Origin: CAZBUB01 sp046546355
GTDB lineage: Bacteria; Desulfobacterota; Desulfovibrionia; Desulfovibrionales; Desulfothermaceae
DNA length: 51,353 nucleotides
Assembly (NCBI GenBank): GCA_046546355.1
Contig: JBKGXZ010000006.1
Coordinates: forward strand, 1-51,353
Direction: 5' to 3'
The notes under the pieces are model-generated. The model was not told the DNA's origin, ran no database searches, and saw only the letters and a list, made by a program, of their open reading frames with translations. This document shows positions 43,192 through 51,238 of the stretch, piece by piece. Made by a program: the position numbers and the translations under genes. Every line of letters begins with the position of its first letter. Positions within the stretch are counted from its first letter, which is position 1.

Positions 43192-43872
43192 TTATTTATG
43201 GTCCTGAATCTTGATTTCCACCCGCCTGTTTTGCTGCCTGGCCTGTTCAGAAGTGCCAGGGACACGGGGCTTGGCAACGCCCAGTCCCTGAATGACCAGG
43301 TTCTCACTTCTGAAGTTGGAGGAGCTGTTTAGCTGCTCTGCGATCTTGGCTGCCCGCAGGGCAGAGATCTCAAAATAGCTCCGCTGCTTGGGCTGGCTCA
43401 TTTCGTTTTGCGCTGCGAAACCAGCCACTACAATCCTGCCCTGGGCCAGGGAGAGGACCTCAGCTATACGTTCCAGGTACTCCTGCGCCTCTGGATTGAG
43501 GCGTACACTTCCGGGGTTGAAGAAAACATCTCCGGACAGGGAAATTATTACTTGGCCCTGCTGATCTTTGCTGATGCTTATGGGAGAGTTTGGGAACTGC
43601 AGCTTGTCCTGGGCCCGGGCATATATGGCTTGCAGGTTCAAATCGCTGCCCTGTTCGCTGCTGTGCTGACCCGCGATATTCACCGGGCTATTGCTTGGGA
43701 CATAGTTTTTTTCTTCCCTGGCGTGGAAGGCATACAAGACCAGGAACAGGATAAACATGACTAGCATCAGGTCAGACCAGGGCACGGCCCATCTGACATT
43801 GGGCTCAGCTGCGTCCTGGGATCTGGACAGATTGAGGAACAGGTTTTTGGGAGGTTGCAGATATTGGCTCAT
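43192..43872 (-). CDS. MotB/OmpA-domain stator protein
   Basis: 226 residues. A single TM helix (about 31-50, VPWSDLMLVMFILFLVLY) carries the ion-binding Asp34 in the MotB position. It is followed by a periplasmic linker and a C-terminal OmpA-like peptidoglycan-binding domain (about 115-225), ending in NRRVEIKI. I start at ATG 43872 (MSQYLQ) with GGGGA upstream, rather than the upstream in-frame ATG. It is first in the unit, ahead of the MotA-like gene. Confidence 0.85.
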   Translation of the reverse strand: MSQYLQPPKNLFLNLSRSQDAAEPNVRWAVPWSDLMLVMFILFLVLYAFHAREEKNYVPSNSPVNIAGQHSSEQGSDLNLQAIYARAQDKLQFPNSPISISKDQQGQVIISLSGDVFFNPGSVRLNPEAQEYLERIAEVLSLAQGRIVVAGFAAQNEMSQPKQRSYFEISALRAAKIAEQLNSSSNFRSENLVIQGLGVAKPRVPGTSEQARQQNRRVEIKIQDHK

Positions 43873-44033
43873 GGTTTCCCCATAGCTGATTAGGATCAAG
43901 GTGAGCAAAATTTTCCTGTTTTCCAAAAGGATGCAATTCACAAGCCATGACTGCTCATGACCCAGCAGGTGTTTGCATATTGCCTATGATAAGGGGTAGA
44001 TGAGAGGATTACTTTCCTCAGAATATTGATATC

Positions 44034-44130
44034 ATGAGTATCGACAGCGATTACGACAACGACTACGATTACGATTAGCTCTGCCCTCCCCTCGTTGTCG
44101 TGGTCGTGGTCGTAATCGTAATCGATATTT
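44034..44130. repeat. Hexamer-phased inverted repeat
   Basis: The left arm (about 44039-44077) is made of CGATTA, CGACAA and CGACTA hexamers; the right arm (about 44091-44129) is the complementary series CGTTGT, CGTGGT, CGTAAT. The arms pair over some 35 bases with several mismatches and a loop of about 13 bases. In the + direction it reads as a short Asp-Tyr-rich peptide, ATGAGTATCGAC to a TAG. I recall similar nests in other genomes; the role is unknown. Confidence 0.65.
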
Positions 44131-44143
44131 TGACCAATACAGA

Positions 44144-44289
44144 GGGCGAGCGCCGCTCGCCCCTACTAGCATCGCAGCAGCACGTCTTTTGAACACAGGC
44201 CTATATGAAGACATAGGCTTGTAGGGGCGACCGGCGGTCGCCCTTTTGGGAGAAAGCTGTTGCTGGAGATCCAGTTTTTCCATACAAAC
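44144..44289 (+). repeat. REP-like three-stem dispersed repeat, copy C
   Basis: The best-preserved copy: left palindrome GGGCGAGCGCCGCTCGCCC, CTACTAGCATCGCAGCAG linker, AGGCCT...AGGC core, right palindrome GGGGCGACCGGCGGTCGCCC (44224-44243), and the 3' stem CTGGA-GA-TCCAG followed by TTTTTCCATACAAAC. Compared with copies A and B, the stems are conserved by partly compensating changes, as expected for a structured element. Confidence 0.78.
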
Positions 44290-44440
44290 TTTTACGCAGA
44301 GCGTGGGAGCAATAAAATTTGAGAAAGATTAAAGACACTTTCCCCAAGTGAGTGCTGGCTGAGCATAGCACGCACTTGACTGCGTGGGGCTATAACATAC
44401 TGAAAAAAATGATAACTTCCTTTTTACCCAGGAGGTGGTT

Positions 44441-46714
44441 ATTCTGCGCTGGTTGCCATGGAAATTCTTTGTAAAGCGGGCTGCCCGCAACTACGGCATA
44501 ATTGATCCCTTGAGGCTGTTGGCTCGTATGCGGCGATTTGCCCAGCCCTCGGAAGTCCAGGAGCCTATAGAGCTTTTGCGGGCGGGTATGGTTTTCCATG
44601 CCCGGGGCATGATCAATACCCAGGCCATCCAGTACAACCTGGACTGGATGTGGCCTTTTTGGGTGCAAAGACAGTTCGATCCTCATGATCCAGCCTTTAT
44701 TCCCAGAGGGTTTTCCTTTAGCCACGTCAACCTCACGCACCGCAACTGGACAGCTGTGGGGCATCCGGAACTGGCTACCTACCCCTTGGTGGATCCCAAG
44801 GGGCTGCTGACGCCACATTTCGACGGCTGGTCCCTGGATTTCTGGATTCTGGAGCAAAAAGGGACCCGGCACCTTTTGCCCTGCAAGTTCAGCCAGACAG
44901 CGCAGGAGCTGTGCTTGGCCCCCAACCCGGAAGTGTTGACTGTTAGTCAGGGGCTGGACAAGGGCTTGAGCTCCAGAGTTTGGCTGGATATCCAGGACAA
45001 CTGCCCTTGGGTCAGGCTGGAGATAGAGGCCCAAAGCAACTCTCCTGCCTGGCTGGTGATCTCGGTGCGTCCCTATAACCCTGAAGGTGTCCAGTTTGTG
45101 GAGGGTATCGACTATTATGCCCCTTCCTCCAGGTGGACTGTGAATCAGAATCAGGAGATCTTCTTGAGCCAGGTCCCGGACCAGGTCCTGCATTCAGATT
45201 ACAAGCATGGAGATGTGCTGCACAGGATCCTAGAAGACGCCTGGAGCCAGTCTGAAACCGCAGTGAGCTGCGAGGTGGGTATGGCCACCGGCGCGGCCTT
45301 GTTCCAGCTGCAGCCTGAGCAGGGCAGGCAGGTGGAATTGGGCATGCCCTTGACTGATGCAAAAGCAGCGTCCTGCAGGCAGATAGCTGCACCAGAACAG
45401 GCCTGGGACAGGGCGCTGCAGGATACTGCCTGCCTGCAGGTTCCGGACAGGAGAATGCAATTCCTGTATTCAGCTGCTGTACAGACACTGTTACTGCTGA
45501 GTGCTGAGGATATAGTGCCTGGGCCCTATACATACAAACGCTTTTGGTTCAGGGATGCATGTCTGATGCTGCATGCCCTGCTGGTTATAGGCTGCATGGA
45601 CCGCTGTAGGGCACAGATGGACAAATTCCCTTCGCTCCAGAGGCCTTCTGGATATTTCCATTCCCAGGAAGGGGAATGGGATTCCAATGGTCAGGTGTTG
45701 TGGATTATGGGCCGCTATCAGGAGCTGACTGGAAGGGAGCTGCAAGAGAGCTGGTGGAGGGCTGCGAGAAAAGCGGTGCAATGGATAAGGCGCAAGAGAT
45801 TGAGTAAAGCCAGGGGCACTCTACACGCAGGGTTGATGCCGGCAGGATTCAGTGCGGAGCATCTGGGACCCAATGATTTTTATTATTGGGACAACTTCTG
45901 GAGTCTGGCAGGCTTACATGCGGCAGAAAAGCTGGCCCGGAAGAGGCAAGACACTGACCTGGCACAGCAGATTGAAGAACTGGCTGCCTGCTATCACAGG
46001 GATATCCAAAGCAGTATAAACTCAATTCCGGAGCAAAGAAAGAAAGGAGCCATCCCTGCCTCGCCCTACAGACGGATGGACGCAGGTGCAATAGGCTCCC
46101 TGGTGGCTGACTATCCCTTGCAGCTCTATCCGCAGGGGGATGCAGAAATCCTGAATACAGTGGATTTTCTGCAGCAAAACAGCTTTGTCTCCGGGGGGTT
46201 CTTCCAGGATATGATCCATTCCGGGATTAATCCCTATCTGACACTGAGTATGGCCCAGATCCTTTTGCGTAACGGTAGACCGGGATTTCAGGATTTAGTG
46301 CGCACAGTGGCTGATCTGGCCAGCAGCACAGGACAATGGCCAGAAGCTATTCATCCTCGCACTGCAGGCGGATGCATGGGAGATGGCCAGCATGGCTGGG
46401 CTGCTGCGGAATGGGTGATGGCCATTCGCAATATGTTCGTGCGAGAAGAGGGAGACAGATTGGTGCTCTTTTCAGGCCTTATGCCCGATTGGCTGGATTC
46501 TGAGCAGGATATAAGCTTCGGCCCCACCTGGACCCCGTATGGGGTTCTGACAGTCAGTCTTTTGCCTCAGGCAGGACGGTTTTGGGCTGGTGTGCAAGCA
46601 AGATGGAGGCATGAGCCGCCCAGGCTGGAGATGGCTGTGCCTGGCCATCGCAGGATGGAGGTCACCGAGTCCGACTGTCCAGTGCTCTTGGAGCCAATTC
46701 AGGCTTCTGGTTAG
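44441..46714 (+). CDS. Six-hairpin (alpha/alpha) glycosidase-like protein
   Basis: About 757 residues. The C-terminal half (about 345-640) has the (alpha/alpha)6 barrel pattern of glucoamylases and glycogen-debranching enzymes: FWFRDACLML, GEWDSNGQVLWIMGRY, FYYWDNFWSLAGL and GQWPEAIHP. The N-terminal 330 residues are beta-rich, as in such enzymes. No signal peptide is evident. No ATG lies near the start. AGGAGG at 44430-44435 points to ATT 44441 or CTG 44444 as initiator; the GTG at 44435 is part of the ribosome site. The substrate is unknown, likely an alpha-glucan or disaccharide. Confidence 0.75.
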   Translation: MLRWLPWKFFVKRAARNYGIIDPLRLLARMRRFAQPSEVQEPIELLRAGMVFHARGMINTQAIQYNLDWMWPFWVQRQFDPHDPAFIPRGFSFSHVNLTHRNWTAVGHPELATYPLVDPKGLLTPHFDGWSLDFWILEQKGTRHLLPCKFSQTAQELCLAPNPEVLTVSQGLDKGLSSRVWLDIQDNCPWVRLEIEAQSNSPAWLVISVRPYNPEGVQFVEGIDYYAPSSRWTVNQNQEIFLSQVPDQVLHSDYKHGDVLHRILEDAWSQSETAVSCEVGMATGAALFQLQPEQGRQVELGMPLTDAKAASCRQIAAPEQAWDRALQDTACLQVPDRRMQFLYSAAVQTLLLLSAEDIVPGPYTYKRFWFRDACLMLHALLVIGCMDRCRAQMDKFPSLQRPSGYFHSQEGEWDSNGQVLWIMGRYQELTGRELQESWWRAARKAVQWIRRKRLSKARGTLHAGLMPAGFSAEHLGPNDFYYWDNFWSLAGLHAAEKLARKRQDTDLAQQIEELAACYHRDIQSSINSIPEQRKKGAIPASPYRRMDAGAIGSLVADYPLQLYPQGDAEILNTVDFLQQNSFVSGGFFQDMIHSGINPYLTLSMAQILLRNGRPGFQDLVRTVADLASSTGQWPEAIHPRTAGGCMGDGQHGWAAAEWVMAIRNMFVREEGDRLVLFSGLMPDWLDSEQDISFGPTWTPYGVLTVSLLPQAGRFWAGVQARWRHEPPRLEMAVPGHRRMEVTESDCPVLLEPIQASG

Positions 46715-46773
46715 CTTGTTGAGAAGCCAGGCATGTGGAGCCCAAGTTGTTGATTTCTGGTATCTGGACCAAG

Positions 46774-46789
46774 TCATCTGGGCAGATGA
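46774..46789. promoter_or_regulatory. TCATCTG-GG-CAGATGA palindrome
   Basis: A perfect 7-bp dyad with a 2-base spacer, about 110 bases upstream of the MucR-like gene; a related TCAT/ATGA-rich stretch follows near 46820-46835. Candidate operator for the glycosidase-mucR intergenic promoter. Confidence 0.4.
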
Positions 46790-46900
46790 TAGCCTTACAT
46801 GCTTCAGGCTTGAAACAGATCATTTCAGATGACAGTGCTTGCTATACCGAGACCTTTTTGTTAGCTTGACAAAACAACTTTACAATTCAGGAGATCAATT

Positions 46901-47359
46901 ATGCAGGAGCATGTTCAACAGGCGCTGCAGATACTCAAGGCCCAGGCAGGAGTGCGAAGTATGGATGAACAGGAGATGTCATCCCTGTTATATAAGCTCT
47001 CTAAACAGTTGCAGCAGATTACGCAGGCAGATAATGGCCGAGCCGGGACCCAAGAGGTGCCCGGGGCCGCAGTCGATCCTAAGAAGGCTATCAAGGAAAA
47101 GACAGTGGTCTGTCTGGAATGCGGCAAGAGCTTAAGGGTCTTGAACAAGCTGCATCTTTCCAAGCATGGTCTAACCCCGGCTGAATACAAGGCCAAATGG
47201 GGTTATCGCAAGAATACTGCGCTGATCGCCAAATCCCTGGCCAGGCAGCGCAGGGAGAAGATCAAGGAGATGCAGCTTTGGGAAAAGAGGAAAAATGTCA
47301 ACATCAATCGACTCACCGAGGCTATCCTGGAGGACTTCGAGAAGAATCATTCCGAATAG
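46901..47359 (+). CDS. MucR/Ros-family zinc-finger transcriptional regulator
   Basis: 152 residues. The C-terminal Ros/MucR domain (about 60-140) has a complete C2H2 site, C71-LE-C74 and H85-LSK-H89, followed by HGLTPAEYKAKWG, the family hallmark, and a basic tail (ARQRREKIKEMQ). The N-terminal 55 residues are helical and may oligomerise, as in MucR H-NS-like proteins. It likely binds AT-rich promoters. CAGGAG precedes the ATG. A bulged terminator-like hairpin follows. Confidence 0.88.
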   Translation: MQEHVQQALQILKAQAGVRSMDEQEMSSLLYKLSKQLQQITQADNGRAGTQEVPGAAVDPKKAIKEKTVVCLECGKSLRVLNKLHLSKHGLTPAEYKAKWGYRKNTALIAKSLARQRREKIKEMQLWEKRKNVNINRLTEAILEDFEKNHSE

Positions 47360-47390
47360 CAGCCAGGTATTTGCCTGGTGTTGGGGCTTG

Positions 47391-47454
47391 GGTATACAGG
47401 GAAGGTCCTGGCAGTCTTGACAGTGAGTCCAGGACTGTATACCTAAGCTTTTTT
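47391..47454 (+). terminator. Bulged hairpin terminator after the MucR-like gene
   Basis: The outer stem GGTATACAG / CTGTATACC (9 bp) and the inner stem TCCTGG / CCAGGA (6 bp) are separated by a six-base bulge on the left, and a run of T follows (47449-47454). The six-base asymmetric bulge is unusual for a simple terminator. Another small hairpin CCAGG/CCTGG lies at 47363-47379. Confidence 0.65.
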
Positions 47455-47526
47455 ATTGTGGCGGCACACTGGCTGGTGTGTCAGGGATGGAGACCAGGAA
47501 AACAAACCCCAGGAGACAATGAGAGT

Positions 47527-48021
47527 ATGCAGAGCATTCCGATTTCTGTGCAGGGTTTTCAAAAGCTTCGCCAGGAGCTGGAGGAGTTGAAGAAGGAGCG
47601 CCCAGAGGTGATCCAGGCCATAAAGGAAGCCAGGGAAGAAGGGGATCTGCGGGAAAACGCTGGCTATGATGCTGCTAAGGATCGCCAGGGCATGCTGGAG
47701 GCCAGGATCAACCATCTTGAATCCAGGTTGCCCAAGTGCGATGTGATTGATATCCAGGAGATGCAAAGCGAGAAAGTCGCTTTTGGGGCCACGGTGGAGA
47801 TTGAGGATCTGGACAGCGGGGAACGTAAAAGGTTCACCCTGCTGGGTCCGGATGAGGCGGACTACAAAAAGAGCAGTGTCTCTGTACACTCACCGCTGGC
47901 CAAAGCTTTGCTGGGCAAGGTAGCTGGAGAGGACGCAGTGGTCGAGGCCCCTAAAGGCAGGATTGAATATGAAATCATTTCCGTGGAGTATATAGGCATT
48001 CCTGAAGGCCATTTCGATTGA
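47527..48021 (+). CDS. greA: Transcription elongation factor GreA
   Basis: 164-residue GreA, rescuing backtracked RNA polymerase by stimulating transcript cleavage. The N-terminal coiled coil (about 8-78) contains REEGDLRENAGYDAAKD, with the conserved acidic tip residues, and the C-terminal FKBP-like domain has LGPDEADYKK and SPLAKALLGK. I chose ATG 47527 (MQSIPISVQGFQKL), with AGGAG at 47511-47515. Followed by an intrinsic terminator. Confidence 0.94.
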   Translation: MQSIPISVQGFQKLRQELEELKKERPEVIQAIKEAREEGDLRENAGYDAAKDRQGMLEARINHLESRLPKCDVIDIQEMQSEKVAFGATVEIEDLDSGERKRFTLLGPDEADYKKSSVSVHSPLAKALLGKVAGEDAVVEAPKGRIEYEIISVEYIGIPEGHFD

Positions 48022-48063
48022 AGCTGTAAAGCGCTGTTTGTCCAAGGTCCTGTAACTTGCAGC

Positions 48064-48099
48064 AAAAAAAGCCCCTGCCTATAGCGCTGGGGCTTTTTC
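48064..48099 (+). terminator. Intrinsic terminator after greA
   Basis: AAAAAGCCCC (48066-48075) pairs with GGGGCTTTTT (48089-48098) around a 13-base loop, ending in a T-run. It is about 45 bases after the greA stop codon. Confidence 0.9.
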
Positions 48100-48162
48100 T
48101 TGCAGCGGCAGCAAGGATCAAGCATCCTGGTTGTCAATTTCCTACCGAAAAGGTAGGCTGTC

Positions 48163-48941
48163 TTGTTAGCAGCAGCAAAAGCCCTGCATTGCATTTTGGG
48201 GCTTGAGCTGTCCGCAGGCAACATCCTTACTGTGGCTGCTGCAGCAGAAGAGATGAGCACCAATATGAACTCCATTGCTTCTGCAGTTGAGCAAGCTTCC
48301 AGCAACCTAAACAGCGTAAGCTCTTCTGCCGAGGAGATGAGCTCCTCCATAGCTGAGATAGAGCAAAATACGGAACACGCCGGAGAGATCACCAGGCAGG
48401 CCTCGGAGCAGGCCCAGCAAGCCAGGCAAAGGGTGCAGGATTTGCACCAGGCTGCTGATGCCATAGGTGAGTTCACTGAGTGGATCAAGCCGCCCAGGAG
48501 ATTTCCAAGAACAGCATCCAGGTCAGGTCCAATGCCCAGGATATCAATAAGCTGTCTCAGAGGATGGCGGAGGATAATAGCCAGTTCCAGACCGGGGAGG
48601 AGAGATTCGATATCGGCAAAGTCAAGAATGCCCATCTGAAATGGCGCTCCCGGCTGGAGAGCGTGATCCAGGGTCTGGAGAGCATGGCTCCGGAAGAGGT
48701 AGCCTCGGACAGGGATTGCGAGTTCGGTAACTGGTACTATAGCCAGGCAGGCCAGAGTCTGGCCCAGCTGCCTGCCTTTGAGACGGTGGGCAAGCATCAT
48801 AAGGATGTGCACGCCTATGCCCAGAAGATTGTTTCCCTGGTGCAGCAGGGCAGGCAACAAGAGGCCAGGAGGTTATTGCAGAGCTTTGAGCAAAGCAGGG
48901 AGCAGCTCTTCCAGGCCCTGGACGATTTGTATCAGGGCTAG
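48163..48941 (+). pseudogene. Decayed methyl-accepting chemotaxis protein with CZB domain
   Basis: Two frames carry chemoreceptor homology. The first (from about 48225) reads AAAAEEMSTNMNSIASAVEQ and EEMSSSIAEIEQNTEHAGEI, the start of the MCP signalling helix, up to AIGEFTEW near 48483. The second frame (from 48480) resumes at DQAAQEISKNSIQVR and continues through a CZB zinc-binding domain with CEFGNWYYSQ. The hairpin tip (roughly 120 residues) and everything before the signalling domain (ligand-binding domain, TM helices) are missing, and the frame changes at the deletion. A CCTACC-GAAAA-GGTAGG hairpin (48141-48157) lies just before. It is surely not a working receptor, though the CZB half could be translated alone. 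Confidence 0.85.
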
Positions 48942-49063
48942 TGCCGTGTCCTAAATCCAGCAGATGCGTCTAGCACTTTTTCTTCCTGGACAGGGGAGGC
49001 TAGGGAAAGGTAAAATACACCCGTATTCGATATACCTACCTCTAACCAAGGATGGAGCCCTCC

Positions 49064-51238
49064 ATGTCCGAGAAAGGATTCCCCTGGAAGTGGATTCTGG
49101 CAGGCCTGGCAGGCCTACTGGTGCTGATTGTGGTGGCCGCCTACGCGATTGTGGCCACCTATGACTTCAATAATCTGAAGCCCAGGATTGAGCAGGCAGT
49201 CCTGGATGCAACCGGCAGGCAGCTCAACATGCAAGGGGATATAGAGTTGGATTTTGGCCTGTCCCCTTCCTTAGTGGTGCAGGAGGTCAGCCTGGAGAAT
49301 GCGCCCTGGGCCAGCCAGAAGCCCATGGCGGAGATGGAGAGGTTTGAGCTGCAGGTGGCCCTCTGGCCTTTGCTCAAAGGCCAGGTGGAGATCAAGAGGC
49401 TGATCCTGGTCAGGCCCAGGTTCCTCGTGGAGAAGGATGCTGAGGACCGCTTCAATTTCCAGATGCAAAAACCTGCGCAGGAAAGTGACAGCCAGCAAGA
49501 GCAGGCTGCAAAGGATACATCCCAGCAGCAGGAAGGCCAGGCAGATTTGTCTTTGCCGCAGCTCACGGTATACAATATGAGGATCCAGGAAGCTTCGCTT
49601 GTGTATCAGGACCTGCAAAGCCAAGAGTCCATGGATGTTTTGCTGCAGGAGCTGGAGCTCAGCACAGATTCACCGCAAAGCGACATCAGCCTGAAGCTGC
49701 AGGGTGAATATGAGGATTACCAGTTTTCCGGCCAGGGCAAAGTAGGCTCCATCCAGTCCCTGCTGCATGAGGATCAGCTCTGGGAGCTGGATTTGGCCTT
49801 GCAGGCCCTGGGCATGGAGCTGGACGTGAGTGGCGGGATTCAGGATGTCCTGGCCCAAAAGGATCTGGATCTGGATGTTTCAGCCCGGGGCAAGGATCTG
49901 TCCCCACTGCAGGAGATGCTGGGCCAGGGGCTTAGACTGCAGGATCCATTGCGGCTTTCCGCCAATATCCAGGATACCGGCGCACAGGCCTACCAGGCAT
50001 CAAGCCTGGACCTAAGGCTGGGGGAAAGTGATTTGGAAGGCAGTTTGGATCTGGATCTGTCCGGGGCCAAGCCGGAGCTCAAGGCTGATCTTGACTCCAA
50101 GCTTCTGGATGTGGCTGCGCTTTTGCCTGCAGAAAAGGACCAGGCCAAGCAGGATAAGAAAAAGGAAAAGGACCAAGGGGAGGCTTCTAGTCAGGGAGGC
50201 TCCGGATCCAAAAGGGTCTTCCCGGATCAGCCCATAAACGCTGAATTTCTGGATCTGGCTAATGCTTCCTTGCAGCTTTCTGTAGATCAGATGCTGCTGC
50301 CAGCTCTGGCTATGCAGGATATACAGATGCAAGCTGAGCTGCGAAACGGCAATCTGCGCCTGAAGCCATTGCAGGCCAAGGTGGGCCAGGGGGATCTGGA
50401 TGCGGATCTAGGATTGAGCTCCAGCCAGAGCGGCCTGGAGCTGGGGCTCAGGACAGATATCGCAGGCCTGCATCTGAGCAAGATGCTGGAGCAGTTGAAT
50501 ACGGAATTCACTATGCAGGGCCAGATGGACGCCCAGCTGGAGGTCAGGGGCAGCGGAGCTTCTGTGGCTGACATTATGGCTGGCCTGGATGGGGAAGCCG
50601 GGCTGGCCCTGGGCCAGGGCAGCCTGAAGAACAAGTACATCTCAGCCCTGGGCGGGGATTTGAAGCAAAGCCTGCACAGGCTGCTCAATCCAGGAGAGGA
50701 AAAAGAACGGATTTTGATCAACTGCTTTATAACCCAGATAGAGATCAATAAAGGCCTGGCAGATATCCAGGCCCTGCTCCTGGACACTGACCTGATGACC
50801 GTCAAGGGCAAGGGCGGAGTGGATCTGGGCACAGAGGAGCTGGATATCAGCCTGGACCCGGACCCCAAACAGGGGCAGCTGGGCAAGCTGAGCGGCAAAA
50901 TAGGCTTTAGCCTGGGCGAGCTGGCCAATCCCTTCAAGCTGGGAGGCACCCTGGCCCAGCCCAAAATGGTTCTGGATCCGGGCAGGACCCTGCTCAGCAT
51001 AGGCAAGGGAGTGGGGGGCGGTCTGCTCCTGGGTCCGGCAGGGGCTGCAGCCGGGATTTTAGCCGGGGATACTGCCCAGACTGACGCCTGTGTCCAGGTC
51101 CTGGAGGAGGTCCAGGAGGAACAGAAAGACTCCGGTCAAAAGCCGCAGGAATCCGAGCTGATGGACAAAGGCAGAAAAGAGCTGGAAAAGGGTGCAGACA
51201 AGCTAAAGGAAGGCATGAATAAGCTGTTTGGTGACTAG
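49064..51238 (+). CDS. AsmA-family outer-membrane/envelope protein
   Basis: 724-residue AsmA-like protein. An N-terminal TM helix (about 9-32, GLAGLLVLIVVAAYAIVATY) is followed by a long beta-rich periplasmic region with the AsmA N-terminal domain (YDFNNLKPRIEQAVLDATGRQLNMQGDIELD split over two strands) and a C-terminal AsmA-like repeat (about 500-660; DLMTVKGKGGVDLGTEEL). Two Gln/Lys-rich linkers (near 145-165 and 355-385) separate blocks. Such proteins are thought to move phospholipids or aid outer-membrane biogenesis. ATG 49064 has GGAG six bases upstream; ATG 49052 has a poorly placed site. Confidence 0.87.
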   Translation: MSEKGFPWKWILAGLAGLLVLIVVAAYAIVATYDFNNLKPRIEQAVLDATGRQLNMQGDIELDFGLSPSLVVQEVSLENAPWASQKPMAEMERFELQVALWPLLKGQVEIKRLILVRPRFLVEKDAEDRFNFQMQKPAQESDSQQEQAAKDTSQQQEGQADLSLPQLTVYNMRIQEASLVYQDLQSQESMDVLLQELELSTDSPQSDISLKLQGEYEDYQFSGQGKVGSIQSLLHEDQLWELDLALQALGMELDVSGGIQDVLAQKDLDLDVSARGKDLSPLQEMLGQGLRLQDPLRLSANIQDTGAQAYQASSLDLRLGESDLEGSLDLDLSGAKPELKADLDSKLLDVAALLPAEKDQAKQDKKKEKDQGEASSQGGSGSKRVFPDQPINAEFLDLANASLQLSVDQMLLPALAMQDIQMQAELRNGNLRLKPLQAKVGQGDLDADLGLSSSQSGLELGLRTDIAGLHLSKMLEQLNTEFTMQGQMDAQLEVRGSGASVADIMAGLDGEAGLALGQGSLKNKYISALGGDLKQSLHRLLNPGEEKERILINCFITQIEINKGLADIQALLLDTDLMTVKGKGGVDLGTEELDISLDPDPKQGQLGKLSGKIGFSLGELANPFKLGGTLAQPKMVLDPGRTLLSIGKGVGGGLLLGPAGAAAGILAGDTAQTDACVQVLEEVQEEQKDSGQKPQESELMDKGRKELEKGADKLKEGMNKLFGD

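Larger units (their letters stand above)
43942..44440. other. Intergenic region with two repeat structures
   Basis: About 500 bases without a supported gene, separating the divergent MotB-like gene and the glycosidase-like gene. It contains the hexamer-phased inverted repeat (44034-44130) and REP-like copy C (44144-44289). The last 145 bases are AT-richer and probably hold the glycosidase promoter; no strong -35/-10 pair is certain. Confidence 0.5.

Noticed and set aside
44032..44283. 83-residue minus-strand frame
   Set aside because: Its low-complexity Arg-rich content comes from the hexamer hairpin and REP-like copy C.
46858..46886. TTGTTA/TACAAT promoter before the MucR-like gene
   Set aside because: Spacing is 17 but the start point would fall within the ribosome site, leaving almost no leader.
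48141..48160. Possible c-di-GMP riboswitch before the chemoreceptor remnant
   Set aside because: Only a short CCTACC/GGTAGG hairpin with a GAAAA loop is present; the GEMM core is absent.
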